Positions 1 to 6,480 of a stretch of 64,000 nt of DNA are shown piece after piece; position 1 is the first letter of the stretch; every line of letters starts with the position of its first letter. The stretch is from Acidimicrobiales bacterium (lineage in GTDB: Bacteria; Actinomycetota; Acidimicrobiia; Acidimicrobiales; SZUA-35): NCBI GenBank assembly GCA_020629155.1, contig JAHDDW010000007.1:81525-145524 (forward strand), read 5' to 3'. The notes below the pieces were generated by a model. That model was not told where the DNA came from. It was given only the letters and a program-made list of their open reading frames with translations, and searched no databases. The position numbers and the translations under genes were made by a program.

Positions 1-753
1 ACGTCCGCCAAAAAAGCGGCTAGCACAAAAGTAGCAGGAAAACCTGCTGCGAAGAAAGCCGCTAAGGCGAGCTCTTCAAAAGCCAAAAAGCCTGCAGCGC
101 GTAAAAAGCCTGCAACGAAGAAAAAGGTTGCTGCGAAAAAAGTAACTGCTAAGAAAACGACAACCAAGAAAAAAACAGTCGCCAAAAAATCGGCAGCGAA
201 GAAAAAAACAGTCGCCAAAAAAACCGTAGCAAAGAAAAAACCAGCTAAAAAAGCAACCGCTCAAAAAGCTCCAGCAAAGAAAAAAGCTACGGCCAAAAAA
301 ACAGCGGCTAAAAAACCCGCAGCAAAGAAAAAAACAACCGCTAAAAAGGCAACCCCCAAAAAAGTTGCAGCTAAAAAGAAATTAACTGCGAAGAAAACGA
401 CGACAAAAAAGAAAGTCGTCGCAAAGAAGAAAGTCGCTGCTAAGAAAGCTCCAGCTAAGAAAAAAGCTGTAGCCAAAAAAGCAGCAGCGGTGAAGAAAAA
501 AACAGCGGCTAAAAAACCCGCAGCGAAGAAAAAAACAGTCGCCAAAAAAGCTGTGGCAAAAAAACCAGCCGCACGCAAAAAAGCTACCGCTAAGAAAACT
601 ATCTCTAAACGAGCAACTGCGAAAAAGCCAGTAGCTAGAAAAACCATTTCTAAGCGAGACAAAGCTGCGAAACCAGTAGCACGCAAAACTATCTCTGCTA
701 GAAAACCAGCAGCGAAGAAAACAGCTCGCAAAAAAGCTAGCGCGAAACGGTAA
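1..753 (+). CDS. Lys/Ala-rich histone H1-like basic tail (5' end outside window)
   Basis: The frame is open from base 1 to the stop at 751-753, so this is the C-terminal part (about 250 residues) of a longer protein. It is almost entirely Lys, Ala, Thr, Val and Pro in degenerate units such as AAKK, TVAKK and KPAAKK, with no hydrophobic core. Such tails bind DNA or RNA non-specifically and occur on mycobacterial HU (HupB), on actinobacterial topoisomerase I and on H1-like proteins; which one this belongs to cannot be told without the N-terminus. Near-identical DNA repeats run through it (for example a 30-mer at 193-222 recurs at 520-549), which fits growth by unequal recombination. Any ATG inside, such as a GTG at 490, is unlikely to be the true start. 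Confidence 0.8.
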   Translation, partial: TSAKKAASTKVAGKPAAKKAAKASSSKAKKPAARKKPATKKKVAAKKVTAKKTTTKKKTVAKKSAAKKKTVAKKTVAKKKPAKKATAQKAPAKKKATAKKTAAKKPAAKKKTTAKKATPKKVAAKKKLTAKKTTTKKKVVAKKKVAAKKAPAKKKAVAKKAAAVKKKTAAKKPAAKKKTVAKKAVAKKPAARKKATAKKTISKRATAKKPVARKTISKRDKAAKPVARKTISARKPAAKKTARKKASAKR

Positions 754-816
754 GTAAAGGGTTTGTTGAGCAAGTAGCTCAGCAAAAAGCAATAATATAG
801 AGATAGTACGAAACTA

Positions 817-860
817 AAAAGGAACTGGGCCGATAGTCTTTTAAAGATGTCGGCTCAGTT
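817..860 (+). promoter_or_regulatory. Hairpin spanning the ettA translation start
   Basis: Bases 823-834 and 849-860 can pair over 12 positions (10 Watson-Crick, 2 G-U), with a 14-nt loop that contains the first two bases of the ettA ATG at 847. The only good Shine-Dalgarno-like run (AAGGA near 818-822) lies about 25 nt upstream of ATG, and folding would bring it next to the start codon. Pairing is seen; any regulatory effect is inferred. Confidence 0.4.
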
Positions 861-2535
861 TATTTATTCAATGCACAAAGTCGGGCGCTACTATCCGCCT
901 GACCGTCAAGTTCTCGAAAACATTTCCCTGTCGTTCTATCCAGGCGCAAAAATTGGTGTGCTCGGTTCAAATGGTGCAGGTAAATCCTCGTTACTAAAAA
1001 TTATGGCTGGCATCGACGACGGTTACACTGGTGAAGCTCGCCTCACTCCTGGGTTTGCTGTCGGCATGCTTTCTCAAGAGCCGCAGCTTGATGTTGCCAA
1101 AAACGTGCAACAAAACGTTATTGAAGGCGCAGGTGAAACAGCCAGCCTTCTCAGCGACTATGACAAGATCATGGCCAAATGGGCTGACCCTGATGCTGAT
1201 TATGAAAAAGTTGGCGCACAACAAGCAGACATCGAATCAAAGATAGAAGCGGCGAATGCTTGGGATCTACAACGCACTATCGAAATCGCTATGGATGCGT
1301 TACGTCTGCCCCCTAAAGAAAACAGTGTTGAACATCTTTCAGGCGGAGAGAAACGCCGTGTCGCGCTTTGCCGCCTTCTTATTGCCAAACCAGATTTGCT
1401 GCTTTTAGATGAGCCAACAAACCATCTTGACGCCGAATCAGTCGCTTGGTTAGAACGTCACTTGTCTGAGTATCAAGGCACGGTTGTAGCGATCACACAC
1501 GACCGCTATTTTCTAGACAATGTCGCTGGCTGGATTCTTGAACTTGACCGTGGCAGAGGCATGCCTTTTGAAGGTAACTACAGTTCTTGGCTAGAGCAAA
1601 AACAAGAACGCCTTTCACAAGAGAAGAAAGAGCAAGACTCAAAACAGCGAGCATTAGCGCAAGAATTAGAATGGGTTCGCATGTCGCCGAAAGCTCGCCA
1701 GTCAAAAGGTAAAGCTCGACTTAGCGCTTATGAAGACTTACGGGCCGAAGCTGAAGCGTCAAAGCAAGCAGACAACAAACTGCAAATAGCGATCCCCTCT
1801 GGCAAGCGTCTTGGCGATCAAGTTATTGAAGTTAAGAACCTTCGCAAAGCGTTTGACGAAAAACTGCTTATTGATGACCTGTCGTTCTCGTTGCCACCAG
1901 CGGGCATTGTCGGTGTTATTGGTGGTAACGGTGCTGGTAAAACGACGCTGTTTAAAATGCTTGTCGCAGCCGATGCAGGTGACGGCGAGCAACCTGATGC
2001 AGGCGATATTGTTATCGGCTCTACGGTTGATATGGCCTATGTCGATCAGTCACGTGACGTGCTCAATGATGACGCTACGGTCTATGAGGCAATAACCGAT
2101 GGCCATGACACACTTGAGATAGGCGGCAAAGAAGTTAACGGACGAGCCTATGTGGCTTCCTTTAACTTTAAAGGTTCTGACCAGCAGAAGCCTGTCAAAG
2201 TACTTTCTGGTGGGGAACGCAACCGAGTTCACCTTGCGAAAGTTTTGAAGCGAGGCGGCAACGTCTTGCTGCTTGACGAGCCAACAAATGACCTTGACGT
2301 TGACACGTTACGTGCTCTTGAAGGCGGTTTAGAGAAGTTCCCAGGGTGTGCCGTGGTTATCAGCCACGACCGCTGGTTCCTAGACAGAATCGCTACCCAT
2401 ATTCTGGCGTTTGAAGGAAACTCACAGGTTCGCTGGTTTGAAGGCAACTTCAGCCAATACGAAGCATTCATGCAAAAAGAACTAGGCGACAACGCTGGAC
2501 CTAAACGAATCACCTACAAGCCACTAGCTAGATAA
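847..2535 (+). CDS. ettA: Energy-dependent translational throttle protein EttA (ABC-F ATPase)
   Basis: A 562-residue soluble ABC-F protein with two ATPase cassettes and no membrane segments. Cassette 1 has Walker A GSNGAGKSS (about residue 41), signature LSGGEKRR and Walker B DEPTNHLD; cassette 2 has GGNGAGKTT, LSGGERNR and DEPTNDLD. The charged linker between them (about residues 240-310) is the tRNA-contacting P-site motif region of the family. Length and the N-terminal IYSMHKVGRYYPP stretch match EttA, which binds the ribosomal E site and gates the first elongation steps according to ATP/ADP level. It stands alone after the Lys-rich gene. The ATG at 847 fits the family N-terminus. Part of its 3' end is repeated downstream at 2716-2777. 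Confidence 0.95.
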   Translation: MSAQFIYSMHKVGRYYPPDRQVLENISLSFYPGAKIGVLGSNGAGKSSLLKIMAGIDDGYTGEARLTPGFAVGMLSQEPQLDVAKNVQQNVIEGAGETASLLSDYDKIMAKWADPDADYEKVGAQQADIESKIEAANAWDLQRTIEIAMDALRLPPKENSVEHLSGGEKRRVALCRLLIAKPDLLLLDEPTNHLDAESVAWLERHLSEYQGTVVAITHDRYFLDNVAGWILELDRGRGMPFEGNYSSWLEQKQERLSQEKKEQDSKQRALAQELEWVRMSPKARQSKGKARLSAYEDLRAEAEASKQADNKLQIAIPSGKRLGDQVIEVKNLRKAFDEKLLIDDLSFSLPPAGIVGVIGGNGAGKTTLFKMLVAADAGDGEQPDAGDIVIGSTVDMAYVDQSRDVLNDDATVYEAITDGHDTLEIGGKEVNGRAYVASFNFKGSDQQKPVKVLSGGERNRVHLAKVLKRGGNVLLLDEPTNDLDVDTLRALEGGLEKFPGCAVVISHDRWFLDRIATHILAFEGNSQVRWFEGNFSQYEAFMQKELGDNAGPKRITYKPLAR

Positions 2536-2624
2536 ATACTCCCCCAGATTCGGGTATATCTTATTTTTGGCTTTCTGCTGAAAGTCTTGAACAGGAAACA
2601 GCTAAAATACCACACAAGAGTTAT

Positions 2625-2684
2625 TTATGGGCTGGAAAATTTATTTTATACAGCCCATAAGTATGTTTTTGTATGCTTATGGGC
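2625..2684. repeat. Two mutually exclusive hairpins downstream of ettA
   Basis: A perfect 10-bp inverted repeat pairs 2625-2634 with 2651-2660. The right arm can instead pair over 8 bp with 2677-2684, so only one hairpin can form at a time. No clear T-run follows either, so this is not a standard terminator. Confidence 0.45.
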
Positions 2685-2715
2685 CGAAAATATCCAGAAG
2701 CAGGGAACTTCACAG

Positions 2716-2777
2716 CAAAAAGAACTCGGCGACAACGCTGGAACCAAACGAATCACCTACAAGCCTTTAGCTAGATA
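2716..2777 (+). repeat. Duplicated copy of the ettA 3' end
   Basis: This 62-bp stretch matches the last 62 bp of the ettA end (2473-2534) at 57 of 62 positions and keeps the frame, still encoding the EttA C-terminal residues KRITYKPLAR followed by a TAG stop. Between the copies lies about 180 bp unlike ettA. It is a remnant of a duplication or of recombination with a second ettA allele, not a gene of its own. Confidence 0.8.
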
Positions 2778-2892
2778 GCGCAAGCAACTACTAAATTGTA
2801 TTAGATCAGATGTAGTAGATCAGACTTCATCTGGCAGCCGTTTTGATTGGGTTGTCTGTCAGTGTAAGTTAGTTCGATTGAAATTCAGTACT

Positions 2893-2921
2893 TACATTTA
2901 GCGGTTTACATATTGAAGTCG
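2893..2921 (+). repeat. Partial copy E of the dispersed intergenic repeat
   Basis: It contains the TTTAGCGGTTT core followed by TTGAA spacing as in the copy at 62859-62900. It is the shortest and weakest copy. The surrounding 2778-2964 has nested short inverted repeats (tgtaagt/acttaca and tgtcagt/actgaca) but no gene. Confidence 0.35.
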
Positions 2922-2964
2922 CAACTGACATAAGTCCGATTTCTTCCCTGTACCATTCATAGCA

Positions 2965-3624
2965 ATGGGCTGGGTTGCATATTCTTTTATAATGTTCTTT
3001 GGGTCTGTTGCCCTCTACCTTTTTGTGCGCAAAGCAGCCCTTCAAAACATAAGCACATCACTTTCGAACCTTGCAATGTTTGGCGTCCCGCTCTGTTTAT
3101 TCGCAGCCGATGCTACAACAAGCGACGCATCACTTTCTCTGTCGACATGGCAACTGTTTGTTATCTTTATATCCGCAACCGTCTTTGCCTATGGGGGGGC
3201 AATAAAGCATCAATGGGTTACTCTGTCTTTTATCGCATTCTTTGCTTGGGGATTTCTATCATTGTCTGCAAAATATCTTTTCGACAATGCTGTCTCCACA
3301 CAAGCTTTTCTACTTTACCTCTACACTGTCGTCACCTTATGCATTGTTGTGTTCGATAAGATTCGCATAAAAGATTTTTCACAGCTTACAGCAAGCAAAT
3401 GGTTATCGCTTGGCGCAATCGGGATCTTCTCCGCTGTTTTCAACTATGGACATTTTCAAGCAATTCGACTGGCGCCAAATGTTGGCTACATAAACGCTTT
3501 CAATGCTGCTTCTATCGCCTTAGTAACAATAATGGCTGTCATATTTTTTGGTGATGATCTTACCAGTAGAAAAGCCATCGGAGTCGCTGGGATAACGGCA
3601 GGACTTTTATTACTCCTTGTGTAG
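2965..3624 (+). CDS. EamA/DMT-family membrane transporter (short form)
   Basis: This 219-residue, very hydrophobic protein has about seven membrane segments. The C-terminal stretch (FNAASIALVTIMAVIFFGD followed by a final helix) is typical of the last repeat of EamA drug/metabolite transporters. It is shorter than the usual 280-300 residues and 10 helices, so it may be a reduced member. The substrate is unknown. The ATG at 2965 has no convincing ribosome binding site, and no neighbour suggests a pathway. Confidence 0.7.
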   Translation: MGWVAYSFIMFFGSVALYLFVRKAALQNISTSLSNLAMFGVPLCLFAADATTSDASLSLSTWQLFVIFISATVFAYGGAIKHQWVTLSFIAFFAWGFLSLSAKYLFDNAVSTQAFLLYLYTVVTLCIVVFDKIRIKDFSQLTASKWLSLGAIGIFSAVFNYGHFQAIRLAPNVGYINAFNAASIALVTIMAVIFFGDDLTSRKAIGVAGITAGLLLLLV

Positions 3625-3725
3625 GCGCTAGACCAGCATATTGAGTGCAGGAAATACGTTTGGGTTCGCCGCAAGTTAGCAGTCAACGCCGTTTCGCTCT
3701 CGCTAATTATTGGACTAGCAAAAGA

Positions 3726-3807
3726 CTTCGCTCGAAGCGTTAGCACGCAGCTTTTAGCGGTTTATTAGTAAAGCGATTCAGCAGAGAAGCAATAATAGAG
3801 GGTGGCC
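3726..3807 (+). repeat. Dispersed structured intergenic repeat, copy A
   Basis: It lies between the convergent ends of the DMT gene and ribH2. From 5' it has a small hairpin (CTTC/GAAG around GCTC), a second hairpin GCGT-TAGC-ACGC, then TTTTAGCGGTTT, TAAAGCGATT and AATAATAGAG. The reverse complements of 13358-13439 and 38105-38183 share this order of blocks. Confidence 0.7.
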
Positions 3808-3811
3808 TTTA

Positions 3812-4279
3812 TTAGTTTGAAACCTCATCTAAAGTTTTTAGCATGTGAGCTGCAGCGCCAGCGGCTTCACGACCTTTGCCGACAAGGTGGTTCGCAAAAA
3901 ATTCGCGATCTTTTTCGCTAGCCTCGTTGAAACTCTTTGGTGTCAATGCAACAGAAAAGACGGGCTTTAACGTTTCCAAACCAACAGCCATAATGCCATC
4001 GAGCACAGCTTGAGAAACAAACTCGTGACGGTAAATACCACCGTCAACGATCCAACCAAAAACAATGGCAGCGTCAAAGTTATCTGATGCTAAAAGTTTT
4101 TTAGCGAGCAACGGCAGTTCTAAACTCCCAGGGACAACGAAACGCGAAACCTTAGCTTCAATATCAAAACCAAGCACAGCAAGCTGTTGCTCACATGAAT
4201 CAACTGCGATAGAAACAAGGTCGCTATGCCACTGGGCTGCGATCAACGCAACGTTACGTGAGGCCAAATATTCAGACAT
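3812..4279 (-). CDS. 6,7-dimethyl-8-ribityllumazine synthase, type II (RibH2-like)
   Basis: A 155-residue lumazine synthase, which condenses 5-amino-6-ribitylaminouracil with 3,4-dihydroxybutanone phosphate in riboflavin synthesis. Motifs VPGSLELP (about residue 50), VVDGG-like IVDGGIYRHEFV and the following SQAVLDGIM match the decameric type-II enzymes of Brucella and rhizobia rather than the classic icosahedral type. The conserved catalytic His is in the YRHEFV segment. It stands alone, away from ribB and the second ribH at 25 kb. Start is the ATG at 4279, after an AAGGAAA-type site. Confidence 0.85.
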   Translation of the reverse strand: MSEYLASRNVALIAAQWHSDLVSIAVDSCEQQLAVLGFDIEAKVSRFVVPGSLELPLLAKKLLASDNFDAAIVFGWIVDGGIYRHEFVSQAVLDGIMAVGLETLKPVFSVALTPKSFNEASEKDREFFANHLVGKGREAAGAAAHMLKTLDEVSN

Positions 4280-4389
4280 TTTTTCCTTCCAGACTGTAGA
4301 ACGTATACTATCTACAGAGACAAACTAGAAATACAGGAATCTATAGTTTTTTAGAGAATCCTCCGAATCTATCGCATAGAATCAACCAG

Positions 4390-5004
4390 GTGACAGACAA
4401 TAAGAAACAAACCATCGTAGCGCTAGATGCTGAGGGCGTTATTCTTCCTGAGATTTGGATAGCCGTTGCTGAAGCAACAGGGATTGCCGAACTCACCCGC
4501 ACAACCCGTGACGAACCAGACTACGATATTTTGATGAAAAGTCGGCTTGCCATTCTAGACAAGCACGGCATCACAATCGACAAGATACAAGCCGTCATCG
4601 CTGAGCTTACACCACTCGACGGGGCGAAAGCCTTCCTGGACGAGCTGCGCAGTATCACTCAACTTGTCATTCTTTCTGACACGTTCGAACAGTTTGCACA
4701 ACCGTTGGTTAAGCAACTCGATTGGCCTACTATTTTTTGCCACCAACTTCATATTGAAGGCAAGCGAATCGCAGACTACCAGCTACGCATTGCGGACCCT
4801 AAACGCAAAGCAGTTAAAGCCTTTCAATCGCTCAACTATACTGTCATCGCAGCAGGCGACTCATACAATGACACTACGATGCTTGAAGCAGCCGATACAG
4901 GGTTTCTTTTCAGGGCACCAGCCAATGTTCAACAAGAGTTTGAACATCTTCCGCATTATGAAAGCTACAGCGATCTTCTCTCAGCGATCAAAGAAAATAT
5001 TTAG
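4390..5004 (+). CDS. thrH: Phosphoserine phosphatase / homoserine phosphotransferase ThrH
   Basis: A 204-residue HAD-superfamily enzyme very close to Pseudomonas ThrH along its length. The nucleophile motif is DAEGV (D13; ThrH has DLEGV), followed by EIWIAVAE, RDEPDYDILMK, motif II ILSDTFEQF and motif IV AGDSYNDTTML. The family dephosphorylates phosphoserine and can transfer phosphate to homoserine, linking serine and threonine synthesis. It reads from a GTG at 4390 with a TAGAAT hexamer 7 nt upstream, so the mRNA may be leaderless. No serine or threonine genes are adjacent. Confidence 0.92.
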   Translation: MTDNKKQTIVALDAEGVILPEIWIAVAEATGIAELTRTTRDEPDYDILMKSRLAILDKHGITIDKIQAVIAELTPLDGAKAFLDELRSITQLVILSDTFEQFAQPLVKQLDWPTIFCHQLHIEGKRIADYQLRIADPKRKAVKAFQSLNYTVIAAGDSYNDTTMLEAADTGFLFRAPANVQQEFEHLPHYESYSDLLSAIKENI

Positions 5005-5024
5005 CAACAGGCTCTTTCTACTTG

Positions 5025-5315
5025 CTATGGTTTTATGTGAACATCTTTCCAAAAAGCAACACGGTTTTTAACAAGTTTTTTGGCTAACGGCCACGGTCTT
5101 GCATAATAGAAAGCGGCGTCAATAGCGACATTTCCAGCAGCATCGGTAACATCATAATATGACGCCTTCCCTTTCCAGAAACATCGCGTTGAAGTGTTAC
5201 TTGGAGTTAAGGCATCAAGATTAATGTCACCCCTCAAAAAGTAAGTGAACCCCTCAACCGTTTTTGTATCGTCGCTTTCCGCAACGATATGGCCGTTCAA
5301 TACTGCTTTTACCAT
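5025..5315 (-). CDS. DUF427 domain protein
   Basis: A small 96-residue single-domain protein. The conserved signature of the family is visible: AESDDTKTVEG, YFLRGD, TSTRCFWKGKASYYDV and a C-terminal YYARPWPLA with VAFWKDV. The biochemical role of DUF427 is unknown; the domain is common in actinobacteria. It converges with thrH, with only about 20 bp between the stops. Confidence 0.88.
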   Translation of the reverse strand: MVKAVLNGHIVAESDDTKTVEGFTYFLRGDINLDALTPSNTSTRCFWKGKASYYDVTDAAGNVAIDAAFYYARPWPLAKKLVKNRVAFWKDVHIKP

Positions 5316-5390
5316 ATTCTAAGTATGCCACATCTAGGCAAAAAAGCTTCTCATCTTACGATCTGTGACGTTTCAACAACTGTCTTTCGT

Positions 5391-5418
5391 AAAAAAACAA
5401 AACCGCCCGTAGGCGGCG
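5391..5418 (-). terminator. Terminator of the initiator tRNA gene
   Basis: On the minus strand a CCGCC/GGCGG stem with a short loop (plus-strand 5403-5416) is followed by TTTTGTTTTTTT. It lies just downstream of the tRNA 3' end. Confidence 0.85.
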
Positions 5419-5434
5419 TTTGCATTTACTATAG

Positions 5435-5508
<74 letters not shown>

Positions 5509-5584
5509 ATGAAGTTCTTACACTATAGCACAGCCAAACATTGTGTTCCACCCTAAAGCTTGTTTTAATTCAAGAGATATGCTC

Positions 5585-6007
5585 TTACGCGTCACCAGAT
5601 TCAAGGTTCACAGCATAATCTAGCGAATATTTCCCAGGACCTACAAGAATAAGTGAAGTAAGACCTGCAAGGTATGCCATGTCAAGTTCGGCGCTGCCAA
5701 GAATCCCACCGTCTGCTTTGGCATAGAAAATAGCGCCCACAAGAATAAGAGCTAGAACCAACGCCGACACACGAGCCCCTATGCCGATAACCAAAGCAAA
5801 TCCGAGCAATACTTCGAGCACCGCCACAACAGCAGCAGCATTCCCTGCCGCTGGCACTCCCCAAATCTCGAACTGATCTCCGACATTACCGAGACCAGCG
5901 TCAAATTTGTCTAGGCCATGCAAAATGAATAAGGCACCAAGAACAACTCGTGTTATCCCCAGCCCGACAGAAGAGAATTGAGCTAAAGCTTGATTAAGAA
6001 ATTTCAT
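5585..6007 (-). CDS. DoxX family membrane protein
   Basis: A 140-residue protein with four predicted membrane helices and the DoxX pattern: RVVLGALFILHGLDKF in helix 1, EVLLGFALVIGIGARVSAL in the middle and a final helix before LDYAV. DoxX proteins are small quinone-associated or redox-linked membrane proteins with diverse proposed roles. It is a single gene with ATG at 6007 preceded by a GGAGGT-like site. Its upstream region holds two strong inverted repeats. Confidence 0.88.
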   Translation of the reverse strand: MKFLNQALAQFSSVGLGITRVVLGALFILHGLDKFDAGLGNVGDQFEIWGVPAAGNAAAVVAVLEVLLGFALVIGIGARVSALVLALILVGAIFYAKADGGILGSAELDMAYLAGLTSLILVGPGKYSLDYAVNLESGDA

Positions 6008-6106
6008 ATCGTACGTACCTCCAAGTACCTATGCGCTTATTTAAGCGAAATATGAAACCAAGTAACTCTTTCATTCATTCCCAAAGCAAGGAGTTCCTTA
6101 TACGAC

Positions 6107-6180
6107 GATGTGGTTGGCACGGCGCTAGGTAACCATACCAACCACATCAGAGGCGGCTTCCGACCCCTCATTGTCGGAAG
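6107..6180. repeat. Two adjacent perfect inverted repeats upstream of doxX
   Basis: First, 6107-6117 pairs with 6138-6148 (11 bp, 20-nt loop). Second, 6157-6164 pairs with 6173-6180 (8 bp, 8-nt loop). Neither is followed by a T-run on either strand, so they are more likely regulator sites or RNA structure than terminators. Apart from these and the promoter at 6207, I see nothing else in 6008-6317. Confidence 0.55.
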
Positions 6181-6206
6181 AAAACAAGACTTTAATTCTA
6201 TTCGCA

Positions 6207-6235
6207 CTGACATCGCTGGGCGAACATTGTATACT
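6207..6235 (+). promoter_or_regulatory. Sigma70-type promoter before a mini-gene
   Basis: CTGACA at 6207-6212, a 17-bp spacer and TATACT at 6230-6235. It points at the frameshifted small gene beginning at 6318. Confidence 0.5.
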
Positions 6236-6317
6236 CTGCTAAGAGTAGTTACGGCATAAACGTGACGCTCATACCTTTACCTTCCACACCTTGGAGAGAT
6301 TCACAGCTTCCTAACAT

Positions 6318-6471
6318 TTGCACCTTTCAACAGTTACTGCCATTGCCAAGCAGCTACAAGAAAGTATCTCTTTCGACTATCTCCTTGGTATCTTCGGGCG
6401 GGAAACCTTTGAGGACAACCTTTGAGGACATCAACAAGGTACAAATGATGAGCAGGGAATTTAAAGAATGA
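6318..6471 (+). pseudogene. Mini-gene broken by a 13-bp tandem duplication
   Basis: The frame from a TTG at 6318 gives a helical 35-residue peptide ending EDNL at 6425. A 13-bp unit (ACCTTTGAGGACA) is present twice in tandem around 6405-6430. Removing one copy restores a single frame that ends ETFEDINKVQMMSREFKE at the TGA at 6469-6471, giving about 46 residues. No family is recognised. It converges with the SARP gene 9 bp away. A promoter lies at 6207-6235. A programmed or population-variable frameshift is possible instead of decay. Confidence 0.45.
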
Positions 6472-6480
6472 TACCTCTCA

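Noticed and set aside
3726-3760. Integron attC-like reading of the intergenic repeat (GCGTTAGC, hairpins)
   Set aside because: The GTTAGCA core does not fit GTTRRRY, there is no RYYYAAC partner, no cassette array and no integrase in the window.
6262-6471. 69-residue frame from GTG 6262
   Set aside because: Its first two thirds are low-quality sequence in the wrong frame; only the last about 19 residues belong to the frameshifted mini-gene.
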